DNA of 64,000 bases from Roseococcus sp. SYP-B2431 (GTDB taxonomy: Bacteria > Pseudomonadota > Alphaproteobacteria > Acetobacterales > Acetobacteraceae). Below, in pieces: positions 1 to 8,559 of the stretch (the first letter of the stretch is position 1; the number at the start of each line of letters is the position of its first letter). Both the position numbers and the translations under genes were made by a program. The notes below the pieces were generated by a model. That model saw only the letters and a list, made by a program, of their open reading frames with translations. It was not told the origin of the DNA and did no database searches. The DNA is taken from assembly GCF_004336745.1 (NCBI RefSeq), contig NZ_SJXD01000011.1, positions 62,001-126,000 on the forward strand, read 5' to 3'.

Positions 1-698
1 GGCAGGGCGCAGGAGAAGGCCATGTCCTCCTCGCCGCGCTTCAGCGGCTGGCCGGAGCCCACGAAGATCTCGTTGGCCATGATGGCCGAGGTCGCGAAGA
101 GCTTGGCGCCGCGGATGGTGATGCCGGAGCTGTCCTCGTCGACGATTCGCGCGATCATGTCCTCCGCGCCCTCGCCCTGGTCGCCGAAGGCCTTGGAGCG
201 GTCGCCCTGCACGTTGTTGATGACGTAGGTGAGGAAGAGGTCGTTGGCGCGCGCGTGCTCGTACCAGTCTCGGAAGGCCTTGCCGCGCGCGGGGTCGTGG
301 CGGTCGAAAACCTCGGCGCCCATGTACTGCGCGGAGACAGAGGAGGCGACGTGGTCGGGCGAGCGGCCGAGGAAGCCGCAGGTGAGCTCGGCCCATTCCA
401 CCAGCGCCTTGCGGCGCTCCACCATCTCCCCGTAGCTCCTCGGATGCTGCCAGGCGCGGTTGACGCGCCGGCCGCCGCCGAGATCGAAGGTCATGCGCTC
501 GATATTCTCGGGGCGGGCCTGGTGGTCGTAGAGCATGGCGGCCGAGCCGATGGCGTTCCGGTAGGCCGGGTGGGCGGTGACATCGCCCACGAGCTTGCCG
601 TTGAGGTAGACGGCACGGCCGTCGCGGACGGCGCTCAGGTGCTGGGCCCCATCCTTGACGATGCAGTCCTGGACGGCCGGCGGGTTCGCGCTGCTCAT
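1..698 (-). CDS. 4-hydroxyphenylacetate 3-monooxygenase (HpaB-type) oxygenase component, partial
   Basis: This is the first 232 residues of a two-component flavin monooxygenase; the gene runs off the left edge. The translation has the HpaB N-terminal domain features: a region with MLYDHQARPE, then DLGGGRRVNRAW, a helix with CGFLGRSPDHV, a segment DLFLTYVINNVQGDR and the start of the middle domain (GAKLFATSAIMANEIFVG). The family uses FADH2 supplied by a reductase to hydroxylate phenols; some members are instead 4-hydroxybutyryl-CoA dehydratase-like. The ATG at 698 follows an AGGA about 9 nt upstream. A good promoter and a palindrome lie just upstream (747-775 and 721-744). The exact substrate cannot be read, because the C-terminal half is missing. 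Confidence 0.85.
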   Translation of the reverse strand, partial: MSSANPPAVQDCIVKDGAQHLSAVRDGRAVYLNGKLVGDVTAHPAYRNAIGSAAMLYDHQARPENIERMTFDLGGGRRVNRAWQHPRSYGEMVERRKALVEWAELTCGFLGRSPDHVASSVSAQYMGAEVFDRHDPARGKAFRDWYEHARANDLFLTYVINNVQGDRSKAFGDQGEGAEDMIARIVDEDSSGITIRGAKLFATSAIMANEIFVGSGQPLKRGEEDMAFSCAL

Positions 699-720
699 GG
701 AGATGTCCTTCCGAAGGGAG

Positions 721-744
721 ATGCGCGCAATCCGCTGCGCGCAT
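721..744. promoter_or_regulatory. Perfect 9-bp inverted repeat, candidate operator
   Basis: ATGCGCGCA at 721-729 and TGCGCGCAT at 736-744 form a perfect inverted repeat with a 6-nt spacer. It begins 3 nt downstream of the -10 box proposed for the HpaB-like gene, so it would cover the transcription start, a usual place for a repressor site. It could also be a stem at the end of the upstream receptor transcript, but no T-run follows. Confidence 0.45.
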
Positions 745-746
745 CT

Positions 747-775
747 CTAATACCTATCTTAAAAAGCTATTTCAA
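747..775 (-). promoter_or_regulatory. Sigma70-like promoter of the HpaB-like gene
   Basis: On the minus strand, TTGAAA (775-770) is followed after 17 nt by TATTAG (752-747), giving 5/6 and 4/6 matches to the consensus boxes. The spacer contains the 10-mer AAAAAGCTAT (761-770, plus strand), which recurs at 3427-3436 in front of the dehydrogenase gene. Confidence 0.5.
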
Positions 776-782
776 GACGCAT

Positions 783-1772
783 TCAATCGAGTCGGGCATT
801 GGCGAGCTGCACCATACGGCCCCAGCGCGGACGCTCGTCGGCGATCTTGCGCTTCAGGGCTTCCGGATCGGGAAGCAGCGGATTCGCGCCCGCGGTGCGG
901 ACACGCTGCTGGAAGTCCGGCTCGGAGAGGATGGCATGCATGGCGCCGGAAAGCTTCGTCACCGCGGCCTGCGGCATGCCGGCCGAGGCGAGCACGCCCG
1001 TCCAGACCGTCGCCTCCAGCTGCGGCATGCCGACCTCGGCCATGGTCGGCACCTCCGGCAGCGTCGGCCAGCGCGTGCCGCCGGTGACGGCCAGCGGCGC
1101 GAAGTCGCCCGAGCGGACATAGGCGCTGAGCGAGGCCACGTCGGTGATGGTGAAGCGCAGGTCGCCGCGCAGCATGGCCTGGGCCGTCTCGGCCGCGCCG
1201 CGGAAGGGCACGTGCAGGCCGTCCAGCCCGTTCTGCTCCATGAAGAGCGCGCCCAGCAGGTGGGGCGAGGTCGCGATGCCGTTGGAGCCATAGGGGATCG
1301 GCTCGCGCTGCGCCTTCGCCCAGGCGATGAACTCCGCCATGTTCCGCGCGGGCACGGCGCGCGAGGGAACGGCGGCGAGGTTGTAATACTCCCAGACCAG
1401 CCCGATCGGCGTGAAGTCGCGATCGAGGTCGTAGGGGATCGAGCGATAGACGAAGGGATTGCAGAGCAGCTGCGAGACCGTCGCCACGATCAGCGAATAG
1501 CCGGCCGGCTGCGATTTCGCCACGTTGTCGAGGCCGATGATGCCGTTGCTGCCCGAGCGATTCTCGACGGTGAAGGGCTGGCCCAGGCGTTCCTGCAGCT
1601 CGCGCGCCAGCAGCCGCGTGAGGATGTCCGAGGCGCCGCCGGGCGGGTTGGGGACCACGAACCGGACCGGGCGGTCAGGATAGTCCTGGGCACGGGCGAC
1701 GCTCAGCACGGCGGGGGCGGCGAGCAGCCCGCCCAGCAGGGCGCGGCGTGGGGCGATCAGGTCATGGGCCAT
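783..1772 (-). CDS. Bug-family tripartite tricarboxylate transporter receptor (TctC-like)
   Basis: This is a periplasmic solute-binding protein of about 329 residues. The N-terminus carries a twin-arginine-type signal (PRRALLGG followed by a hydrophobic stretch ending in ARAQ). The mature part starts with the family pattern YPDRPVRFVVPNPPGG and contains ENRSGSNG and the late PTLPEVPTMAEVG motif. Bug proteins bind carboxylates or aromatic acids, sometimes feeding TctAB permeases, often as orphans; no TctA or TctB gene lies in the window. An upstream ATG at 1853 would add 27 residues, but the start at 1772 has a GGAG 6 nt upstream and places the signal peptide correctly. It lies between the HpaB-like gene and the hydrolase on the same strand, so it probably binds the substrate of this cluster. 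Confidence 0.9.
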   Translation of the reverse strand: MAHDLIAPRRALLGGLLAAPAVLSVARAQDYPDRPVRFVVPNPPGGASDILTRLLARELQERLGQPFTVENRSGSNGIIGLDNVAKSQPAGYSLIVATVSQLLCNPFVYRSIPYDLDRDFTPIGLVWEYYNLAAVPSRAVPARNMAEFIAWAKAQREPIPYGSNGIATSPHLLGALFMEQNGLDGLHVPFRGAAETAQAMLRGDLRFTITDVASLSAYVRSGDFAPLAVTGGTRWPTLPEVPTMAEVGMPQLEATVWTGVLASAGMPQAAVTKLSGAMHAILSEPDFQQRVRTAGANPLLPDPEALKRKIADERPRWGRMVQLANARLD

Positions 1773-1890
1773 GGAAATCTCCGCTTGGGGATGGGTGCTG
1801 CGCCGGGCGTTCTTCTTGGAAAAATACCTATGTGACGAAGTGAAGCGGCGCAAGTCGAAATTGCGATACGGTCGTCCCCCCGGTTCCGCC

Positions 1891-2607
1891 TCAGCCGGCC
1901 GCGGCGCGAAGCGAGCGCCATTCGAGCAGGGCCGCCGTGACCGCCTCCGGCTGCTCGAGAGTGGAGAGGTGCCCGCAGACCGGGACGACGACGAGGCGCG
2001 AGCCCCGGATGCCCGCGGCCATCTCCTCTGCGTGCTCCCTCGGCGCCAGCCTGTCCTCGTCGCCGACCAGCACCAGCGTCGGGCAGGCGATGGCCTGGAG
2101 CGTCGGCCGCGAGTCGGGGCGGTTCATGTTGGCGGTCTGCTGGTTAATGTAGCCGGCGGGGCCGACATCCTCCGTCATGCCGCGATGCGTCGCGCGGAGT
2201 GCGTCATCCGTCTGGCGCGAGGGATGCACGTTGTTGGCGTAGTGCAGCGGCGGCAGCTCGGCAAAGCGGCCCTCGCGGGCCATCCGGATGCGCTCGGCAC
2301 GGATCTTCCCGCCGGGGCCGCCCGGCACCTCGGCGCGCGCGCTGGTGGAAAGCAGCGCCAGTCGAGTCACGCGCTCCGGGCAGCGGCGCAGGATCTCGAA
2401 GGCGATGAAGCCGCCCATGGAAAGGCCGGCCAGCGCGAAACGGTCCGGCGCCTCGGCGAGGATGAGGTCGGCCAGCCCCGCGATGCTGTCTGCGCCGCGA
2501 TGATCGGCCACCATCACCGGGCCGAGGCGCCACATCGCCGGGATCTGGTGACGGAACAGCGTCGCCGAGCAGTTGAGGCCGGGGATCAGCAGGGTGGGGA
2601 TGCTCAT
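1891..2607 (-). CDS. Alpha/beta hydrolase
   Basis: A 238-residue alpha/beta-hydrolase-fold enzyme, probably cytoplasmic because no signal peptide is visible. The nucleophile elbow GLSMGG puts Ser at residue 63. The acid is probably Asp183 or Asp185 in VGDEDRLAP, and the general base His213 in VCGHLSTLEQPEAV. The oxyanion region is the early LIPGLNCSATLF. This variant is often found as an ester, lactone or enol-lactone hydrolase in aromatic catabolism. The gene is 20 nt downstream of the dehydrogenase on the same strand, suggesting an operon. The specific substrate is unknown. Confidence 0.85.
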   Translation of the reverse strand: MSIPTLLIPGLNCSATLFRHQIPAMWRLGPVMVADHRGADSIAGLADLILAEAPDRFALAGLSMGGFIAFEILRRCPERVTRLALLSTSARAEVPGGPGGKIRAERIRMAREGRFAELPPLHYANNVHPSRQTDDALRATHRGMTEDVGPAGYINQQTANMNRPDSRPTLQAIACPTLVLVGDEDRLAPREHAEEMAAGIRGSRLVVVPVCGHLSTLEQPEAVTAALLEWRSLRAAAG

Positions 2608-2627
2608 GGCAGGCTCAATGGCCGATG

Positions 2628-3392
2628 TCAGTGGAAGGTGCGGCCACCGTCGACCGCCAGCGCGGTGCCGGTGACGAAGGCGGATTCCGGCGAGCTCATG
2701 AACAGCGCGGCTTGCGCGACCTCGAGCGCGGAGCCGTTGCGCTTCAGCGCATACTGGCTGCCGTCGCCGCTGCGCCCTTCGGTGAGCGGCGTCTCGACCA
2801 TCCCCGGGCAGACGCTGTTCACGCGGATTCGCGGCGCGAGTTCCTTCGCGAGCGAGCGCGTCAGGTTGATGAGCCCGCCCTTAGAGGCGGCATAGGCGTG
2901 GTTGGCCGGGCCGGCGGGCTGGAGGCCCTGGCCGGAGGCGATGTTCACGATGGTCGCCCAGGGCGCCTCGCGCAGCCAGGGCAGGGCGGCCTTCACGACC
3001 ATGTGCGGGCCGATGAGGTTGATGCCGATCACCTCGCGCCAGGCCTCCATGGACACGTCGGCGATCAGCCCCGGCCGCGAGACGCCGGCGGAGTTCACCA
3101 CGCCGTCGAGCCCGCCCAGCTCCCGCGCCACCTGCGCCACGGCGGCGTTCACCGAGGTCTCGTCCGACACGTCGCAGGGGAGGGGGATGCCGCCGGCCGC
3201 GCGCGCGCAGCGCCGCAGAGCCTCTTCCTGGCGGTCCAGCAGCGCGAGCGCGGCGCCCTCGGCCGCGAAGAGCTCGGCGATCTTCCAGCCGATGCCGGAG
3301 GCCGCGCCGGTCACGAGGATCCGGCGGCCGGCGAGCCGGCCGGAGGGGGGCTGCGGCCCGAAGCTGGGTGCGGCGGTGCTGGTATCGGCCAT
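2628..3392 (-). CDS. SDR family NAD(P)-dependent oxidoreductase
   Basis: A classical short-chain dehydrogenase of 254 residues. The nucleotide-binding motif TGAASGIG is at 28-35, the CDV motif at 73-75, NSAG at 100-103, the catalytic pair YAASK (Tyr167, Lys171) with the preceding Ser153, and the C-terminal VTGTALAVDGG. The acidic residue after the second strand (LLDR) suggests NAD rather than NADP, which is an inference. It is the first gene of the leftward unit with the hydrolase and is divergent from the ThDP enzyme. The 150-bp gap between them carries an inverted pair of GAGATAGCTT motifs. Confidence 0.9.
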   Translation of the reverse strand: MADTSTAAPSFGPQPPSGRLAGRRILVTGAASGIGWKIAELFAAEGAALALLDRQEEALRRCARAAGGIPLPCDVSDETSVNAAVAQVARELGGLDGVVNSAGVSRPGLIADVSMEAWREVIGINLIGPHMVVKAALPWLREAPWATIVNIASGQGLQPAGPANHAYAASKGGLINLTRSLAKELAPRIRVNSVCPGMVETPLTEGRSGDGSQYALKRNGSALEVAQAALFMSSPESAFVTGTALAVDGGRTFH

Positions 3393-3428
3393 GATGTCCT
3401 CTCGTCCGGTCTCATCATGATAGTCGAA

Positions 3429-3530
3429 AAAGCTATCTCGGAAAGTGTTTGGACGGCGGGTCGCGCGCTCCGGCCGCCGGACGGCGAGGGGCCGTCGGGA
3501 ATTTCGTATATTGAATGCAGAGATAGCTTG
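3429..3530. promoter_or_regulatory. Inverted GAGATAGCTT operator pair in a divergent promoter
   Basis: AAGCTATCTC at 3430-3439 and GAGATAGCTT at 3520-3529 are exact reverse complements, placed symmetrically in the gap between the dehydrogenase (leftward) and the ThDP enzyme (rightward). The left copy overlaps AAAAAGCTAT (3427-3436), which is also in the HpaB-like promoter. One site per divergent promoter suggests shared control by one regulator, which is not encoded nearby. Confidence 0.45.
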
Positions 3531-3543
3531 CTAAGAGAGCTAG

Positions 3544-5304
3544 ATGATGGAAGCTTCCGTCGCCGGCCGCTCCGGCCCATCCATGGAGACCGCAGACTTG
3601 GACCATTCCGTCCCTGCCGAAACCACCATCGTGGCCGAGAGCTACCTGAGGCTCCTGGCCTCGCGCGGCGTGAGGTACCTCTTCGGCAATGGCGGCACGG
3701 ACTTCGCGCCGATCATCGAGGCCTATGCCCGCGCCGGCGAGGGCGCGCCGGAGCTGCCGGTCCCTGTCATCGTCCCGCACGAGAACGTCGCCGTCGCCAT
3801 GGCCCATGGCTACCACATGGTAAGCGGCGAGCTGCCGGCCGTGATGGTGCATGTGGGCCTCGGCACGGCCAATTCGCTGAACGGCATCTACAACGCCTGC
3901 CGCTCGCAGATCCCCATGCTCTTCACCGCGGGCCGCACGCCCATCCTGGAGGAGGGAATGACCGGCGCGCGCACCAACCTCATCAACTGGGCGCAGGAGA
4001 TGTTCGACCAGGCCGGCATGCTGCGCGAGCTGGTGAAGTGGGACTACGAGCTGCGCCTGCCGCAGCAGGTCGAGATCGTGGTGGACCGCGCGGTGGCCCT
4101 GGCGCAGAGCGAGCCGCGCGGGCCGGTCTACCTGACGCTCCCGCGCGAGGTGCTGGCCATGCCGGCGGCGGGCGCGGAGCCGCTGCCGCGGACGCGCACG
4201 CAGCCGGCGGTGCCGCCCCGCGCCGACACCGCCGCGCTGGAGACGCTGGCCGCCTGGATCCGCGAGGCGAAGGCGCCGCTGATCATCACGGCCGAGCTGG
4301 GCCGCGACCCGGCCGAGGTGCCGGTCCTCGCCGCGCTGGCGGAGGCGGCCGCCATCCCGGTCGTGCAGAACCGCCCGCGCTACCTCGGCCTGCCCAGCTC
4401 GCATCCCATGGCCTGCGGCTTCGACCCCGGCGCCCTGCTGCCCGAGGCGGATCTCGTGATCGTCTCCGATTGCGACGTGCCCTGGATGCCGACGAAGACC
4501 TCGCCGAACCCGGCGGCGCGCATCGTCCATCTCGGCACCGACCCGCATTTCGCCCGCTATCCGGTGCGCGGCTTCCATGCGGACCTCGCGATCACCGGCG
4601 CCGCCGGCCCCGCGCTCGCCGCGCTGCACGGCCTCCTCGGCAGGCTCGAAGGCCCGGAGATCGACGCGCGCCGCGCGAAGGTGACGGCGCACCACCAGGC
4701 GCTGCTCGACCGCGCCGCCAAGGTCCGGGGCGAGGCAGAGGCCAAGTCGCCCATCTCCTTTGCCTGGGCCACCCATTGCATCGACCAGTCGATCGATGCC
4801 GACACCATCCTGGTGAACGAATATCCGCTGGTCCTCGACCAGCTGAGCTTCGAGACCCCGGGCAGCTTCTTCTCCTACAGCCCGGCCGGCGGCCTGGGCT
4901 GGGCGGTCGGCGCCGCGCTCGGCGCCAAGCTCGCGGCGCCGGAGAAGACGGTGATCGCGACGGTCGGCGATGGCGCCTATATGTTTTCCAACCCGACGCC
5001 CGCGCATTTCGTCAGTCGCGCGACCGACCTGCCGATCCTCACCATCGTCTTCAACAACTCGCTCTGGGGCGCCGTGCGCGGGGCGACGCTCAGCGTCTAT
5101 CCGGACGGGCATGCCTCGCGCGCCAACCGCATGCCGCTCGCCACCCTCGACCCCTCGCCGGATTACGAAAAGCTGGTCGAGGCGAGCGGCGGCTATGGCG
5201 AGAAGGTGACCGATCCGGCGGAGGTGCCGGCCGCGCTTCGGCGGGCGCTCCATGCCGTGCGCGTGGAGCGGCGGCAGGCGGTGCTGAATCTGATCGTGCG
5301 TTAG
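3544..5304 (+). CDS. Thiamine diphosphate-dependent enzyme (acetolactate synthase/benzoylformate decarboxylase-like)
   Basis: A 586-residue ThDP enzyme with the three-domain layout of acetohydroxyacid synthase and 2-oxoacid decarboxylases. The N-terminal pyrimidine-binding domain has the catalytic Glu80 (VPHENVAVAMAHGY). The C-terminal domain has the ThDP/Mg motif, starting with GDG near 474 and ending with NN near 502. A regulatory ACT subunit is absent, so a catabolic lyase or decarboxylase is more likely than branched-chain amino acid synthesis. It is divergent from the SDR-hydrolase unit and followed by two Bug receptors on the same strand. The start could also be Met14; the first ATG is preceded by a purine-rich AAGAGAG. 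Confidence 0.85.
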   Translation: MMEASVAGRSGPSMETADLDHSVPAETTIVAESYLRLLASRGVRYLFGNGGTDFAPIIEAYARAGEGAPELPVPVIVPHENVAVAMAHGYHMVSGELPAVMVHVGLGTANSLNGIYNACRSQIPMLFTAGRTPILEEGMTGARTNLINWAQEMFDQAGMLRELVKWDYELRLPQQVEIVVDRAVALAQSEPRGPVYLTLPREVLAMPAAGAEPLPRTRTQPAVPPRADTAALETLAAWIREAKAPLIITAELGRDPAEVPVLAALAEAAAIPVVQNRPRYLGLPSSHPMACGFDPGALLPEADLVIVSDCDVPWMPTKTSPNPAARIVHLGTDPHFARYPVRGFHADLAITGAAGPALAALHGLLGRLEGPEIDARRAKVTAHHQALLDRAAKVRGEAEAKSPISFAWATHCIDQSIDADTILVNEYPLVLDQLSFETPGSFFSYSPAGGLGWAVGAALGAKLAAPEKTVIATVGDGAYMFSNPTPAHFVSRATDLPILTIVFNNSLWGAVRGATLSVYPDGHASRANRMPLATLDPSPDYEKLVEASGGYGEKVTDPAEVPAALRRALHAVRVERRQAVLNLIVR

Positions 5305-5435
5305 CGCCGGGCCGCGTCGAAGGCGGCGTGGCCGGAGGCGTGAGTCAGTCTCGACGAGGGAACAGGGCTGCCGGAGAGCGGCTGGAAACCAGGCACCGGG
5401 CGTTTCCACGGCGTCCTTCGCCAATGGAGGTTCGG

Positions 5436-6416
5436 ATGAGAATGTCGCGGCGCGGCCTGCTGGCCGCTGCGCCGGCCATGGGAGCATGGCAGGCGAAGGC
5501 CCAGGAGGCCTGGCCCTCGCGGCCGGTGCGCATCGTCGTGCCCTTCGCCCCGGGCGGCGCGATCGACCTCGCCGGCCGCGTCATGGCCGATGCGCTGAGC
5601 AAGGCCTTCAACCAGGGCTTCGTCGTGGAGAATCGCGGTGGCGCGGGCGGCATCCCGGCCATGCAGAACGTCACCCGCGCGGCGGCCGACGGCTACACGC
5701 TCGCCGTCGCCTCGGGCGGGCCGCTGACGGTCTCGCCGACGCTGTTCCGCAACGCGGGCTTCGATCCCCTGGCCGAGATCGAGCCGGTCATCATCTTCGC
5801 CAATACTCCGATCGTGTTGGTCGCGCGCAAGGACCTGCCGGCCGGGAACCTCGCGGAACTGGCGGCGCTGTCCCGAGGCACGGCGGGCGGGCTCAGCATG
5901 GCGGGCGCGAGCCCGGGCGGCTCGGTGCCGCAGCTCGCGGCCGAGTTCCTGCAGGAGCGGCTCGGCGTGCGCTGGGTCAGCGTGCCCTATCGCGGCAGCC
6001 CGCCCGCGCTCGCCGACCTCACCGCCGGACGAGTGGACGTGATGGTGGACGCGGTGCCGGCGCCCGCGCCGCTGGTGCGGAGTGGGTCGATCAAGGCCTT
6101 CGCCGTGACCACCGCGCGCCGCGCGCACCAGCTGCCGGACGTACCGACCATGCAGGAGCTGGGTTATCCGGACTTCGACATCGGCTCCTGGATGGGACTG
6201 GCCGTCCGGCGCGGTACCCCGCAGGACATCGTCGCCGCGCTGCACCGCGCGCTGGCCGCCGCGCTCGAGACGCCCGAGGTGCGGCAGCGGCTGGAGAATG
6301 CCGGCGCCCTGCCCGAGGGCGGCCCGCCGGAGCGCATGACGCGGCTGATCGAGGCCGATATCCCGCGCTGGGCGCGGATCATCGAGGCGACAGGCCTCAA
6401 CCGGGAGAGATTGTGA
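5436..6416 (+). CDS. Bug-family tripartite tricarboxylate transporter receptor (TctC-like)
   Basis: A 326-residue periplasmic binding protein. The start at 5436 is chosen because GGAGG lies 5 nt upstream and a twin-arginine-like signal follows directly (SRRGLLAAAPAMG, cleavage after KAQ). Family motifs are WPSRPVRIVVPFAPGG, ENRGGAGG, SVPYRGSPPA and LPDVPTMQELGYP. Its stop codon overlaps the start of the next receptor by one base (TGATG), so the two paralogues are translationally coupled. The ligand is unknown, probably an organic acid of the neighbouring pathway. Confidence 0.9.
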   Translation: MRMSRRGLLAAAPAMGAWQAKAQEAWPSRPVRIVVPFAPGGAIDLAGRVMADALSKAFNQGFVVENRGGAGGIPAMQNVTRAAADGYTLAVASGGPLTVSPTLFRNAGFDPLAEIEPVIIFANTPIVLVARKDLPAGNLAELAALSRGTAGGLSMAGASPGGSVPQLAAEFLQERLGVRWVSVPYRGSPPALADLTAGRVDVMVDAVPAPAPLVRSGSIKAFAVTTARRAHQLPDVPTMQELGYPDFDIGSWMGLAVRRGTPQDIVAALHRALAAALETPEVRQRLENAGALPEGGPPERMTRLIEADIPRWARIIEATGLNRERL

Positions 6417-7390
6417 TGCGACTGCACCGCCGCGCGCTACTGGCCGCGCCGTTCCTGGCCGAGCCCGTTCTGGCGTCGACCGCCCAGGCGCGCATGCTCG
6501 ACCGCCCCGCGCGGCTGCTGGTGGGCTTCGCCCCCGGCGGCTCGGCGGACCTGGTCGGCCGGCTTCTCGCCGACCGGCTCCGCGACGTCTATGCGCCCCA
6601 GGTGATCGTGGAGAACCGCAGCGGGGCCGGCGGCCGCCTTGCGGTGGAGGTGGCGAAGTCCTCCGCGCCGGACGGCGGGACGGTGCTGCTCTCGCCGGCC
6701 GGGCAGTTCACCATCCTGCCGCACCTGTATCCAGGCCGGCTGCGCTACGAGGCGGCGGACTTCCTGCCGGTCACGCCCGTCTGCTTCTTCTCCTACGGCT
6801 TCGCCGTCGCGGCGAACCATCCGGCGCAGGATCTGGAGAGCTTTGCGCGCTGGGCGAAGTCGCGCCCGAGCGTGACCTTTGCGAGCCCCGCGGCGGGTTC
6901 GGTCGGGCACTTCATCGGGCTGCGGCTCGGCGAGGCGCTGGGGATCGACATGGTCCACGTCCCCTATCGCGGCACCGTGCCGGCGCTGAACGACCTCATG
7001 GCCGGGCAGATCGACGCGACGATCAGCGTGGTGGGCGAGGTGGCGGAGCTGCATCGAGCCGGGCGGGTGCGGATGCTGGCCTGCACCGCGGCGCAGCGCT
7101 CCCCGGGATTGCCCGCCCTGGCGACCTTCGCCGAGCTCGGCCAGCCGGGGCTGACGGAGGAGCAGTGGTTCGGGCTGTTCCTGCCCGCCGACGCGCCAGA
7201 TACCGCGGCCCGGGCCCTGTGGGAGGGGGCGGAAGCGGCGCTGCGCTCGCCCGCCGTCGCGCAGGTGCTGGCGTCGCAGGAATATCGGCCCGCCACGGAA
7301 GCGTCCGGCGCCTTCCGGGAACGGATCGCGACCGAGTTCCGCCGCTGGGAGCCGATCGTCGCCCGCTCCGGCTTCCGCGCGGAGGATTGA
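6416..7390 (+). CDS. Bug-family tripartite tricarboxylate transporter receptor (TctC-like), second of a coupled pair
   Basis: A 324-residue periplasmic binding protein, coupled to the previous receptor by a TGATG overlap. The signal region has the RR pair (HRRALLAAPFLAE). The mature protein shows RPARLLVGFAPGGSADL, ENRSGAGG and VPYRGTVPALNDLMAG, but the usual PTxxExG segment is changed to LATFAELGQPG. Tandem divergent receptors without TctAB suggest either different ligands for one distant permease or a sensing role. The gene ends 2 nt from the convergent lipoprotein gene. Confidence 0.88.
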   Translation: MRLHRRALLAAPFLAEPVLASTAQARMLDRPARLLVGFAPGGSADLVGRLLADRLRDVYAPQVIVENRSGAGGRLAVEVAKSSAPDGGTVLLSPAGQFTILPHLYPGRLRYEAADFLPVTPVCFFSYGFAVAANHPAQDLESFARWAKSRPSVTFASPAAGSVGHFIGLRLGEALGIDMVHVPYRGTVPALNDLMAGQIDATISVVGEVAELHRAGRVRMLACTAAQRSPGLPALATFAELGQPGLTEEQWFGLFLPADAPDTAARALWEGAEAALRSPAVAQVLASQEYRPATEASGAFRERIATEFRRWEPIVARSGFRAED

Positions 7391-7392
7391 GG

Positions 7393-7680
7393 CTACCTCG
7401 CCGCGCCGGAGGGCAGCCCGCGGCCGAACAGGCCGAGCCTCGTGCGGGTGCCGACGACCCGGCCCTCCTCGACATAGGCCATGGTCACCTCGTTCCGCTC
7501 CGGCCGGCCGGGGACCTCCCAGGCGGAGATGCCGCCGACCGGATCGGCGCCGGGCAGGGGCCTCGCGCCGCACTGCATGATCCGCGCGACGTCCATGTCG
7601 ACCGTCACCTCGCAGGGCTCGACCGCGCAGCCGCCCAGCCCCAACCCGGCCACCAGCAACGCCCATCGTCTCATCGCCAT
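7393..7680 (-). CDS. Small predicted lipoprotein, hypothetical
   Basis: A 95-residue protein with a short lipoprotein signal: charged start, hydrophobic stretch and lipobox LGGC with Cys18 (the true start may be Met3, MRRW). Two more cysteines (CEV, MQCG) could form a disulfide in the periplasm. I recognise no family. It is convergent with the upstream receptor, with only 2 nt between their stop codons. Confidence 0.6.
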   Translation of the reverse strand: MAMRRWALLVAGLGLGGCAVEPCEVTVDMDVARIMQCGARPLPGADPVGGISAWEVPGRPERNEVTMAYVEEGRVVGTRTRLGLFGRGLPSGAAR

Positions 7681-7864
7681 CCCCGCCCGCTCCGCTGCTC
7701 CCGCTCCGACGCCTAGGGGGATCCGGCCCCGGGTTCAATCTCCCGGGACGCGCCCGCGCGCGTCCGCCTTCGCGGTCAGGGCCGTCCGCCGGCATTTCAG
7801 GCGAAAATCCGCACGGGGTCGCAACCCTGCGCGCGGTCCGCCGTTTGTCGCGCCGGAGGGGTTG

Positions 7865-8080
7865 ATGGAACAGAATCTTTGGGACAGGTCGCGCGCGATC
7901 ATGTCGATGCTGCGGTCCGAAATCGAGCGTCGCTCGCGCGACGCCGCGGGCGATCGGGGCGCCGTCGCGAGGGCGGTTCTCAATGAGCTGACGCCGCCGG
8001 GATGGCGCTACCAGCTCTATCCGCCGACGGGGTCCGACGGGCCGGACTTCATGCTGATCCCGGCGGCCTTCGCCAGTTGA
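7865..8080 (+). CDS. Hypothetical 71-residue protein
   Basis: A short soluble protein (MEQNLWDRSRA...) with an arginine-rich helical first half and a proline-containing tail. A strong ribosome site (GGAGGGG) sits 3-9 nt before the ATG, which supports translation. No family recognised. Its stop abuts the stop of the convergent 78-residue gene, with no base between them. Confidence 0.55.
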   Translation: MEQNLWDRSRAIMSMLRSEIERRSRDAAGDRGAVARAVLNELTPPGWRYQLYPPTGSDGPDFMLIPAAFAS

Positions 8081-8317
8081 TCAGATCGCGTCCGTTCGCC
8101 ACTCCATGAACTCCGCCTCGGCGCATTCGGCCGGGTCGTCGTTCCGGAAGGCGGGATAGCCGCCGCGGGCGCAGGTCAGGGCGAAGGCGCGCAGCTCGGG
8201 ATCTGGCATCGGCGGCTCCATCTCCCCGGCGGACAGCTCGACGAGCCGCGTGACGTAGCGCTCGATCCAGGCCTGCGGGGAGAGGGTGCGGGAGATTGCC
8301 TCCATATGGGAATCCAT
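8081..8317 (-). CDS. Hypothetical 78-residue protein
   Basis: A small acidic protein (MDSHMEAISRTLS...) whose second half, with a single cysteine pair region (LTCARGGYPAFRNDDPAECAEAEFMEW), looks like the short acidic proteins common in high-GC alphaproteobacteria. The frame stays open further upstream to 8533, but the residues there are low-complexity translation of GC-rich DNA. The ATG at 8317 is preceded by AGGA. Function unknown. Confidence 0.5.
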   Translation of the reverse strand: MDSHMEAISRTLSPQAWIERYVTRLVELSAGEMEPPMPDPELRAFALTCARGGYPAFRNDDPAECAEAEFMEWRTDAI

Positions 8318-8559
8318 GCGGCGTTCCTGTTCTCCGGGCGGCACCTCCACCGCCGTCTCTGGCAAACGCCCGAACCGCATCGGGTTTGCACGAGCTGCCG
8401 ATTTTTGTGGCAGCATTGCTCCCACCTGCCCAGGAACTCGCACAGTCCGCGGTCTTCCAGATTGGCCCGATCGGCGCCGCTCGGCCCCGGCCCATGCTTT
8501 ACCCGGCTCGACAAGTCCCGTGTCGGCCCGCATCGTCGGGGCATCCTGGGAGGGACGAC

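Noticed and set aside
2625-5435. The long plus-strand extension in front of the receptor that ends at 6416
   Set aside because: It is an antisense/out-of-frame readthrough across the SDR and ThDP genes; the receptor's ribosome site and signal peptide place its start at 5436.
3433-5487. A 684-residue minus-strand frame opposite the ThDP enzyme
   Set aside because: It has no recognisable domain, and the plus-strand gene carries intact ThDP motifs and normal codon use.
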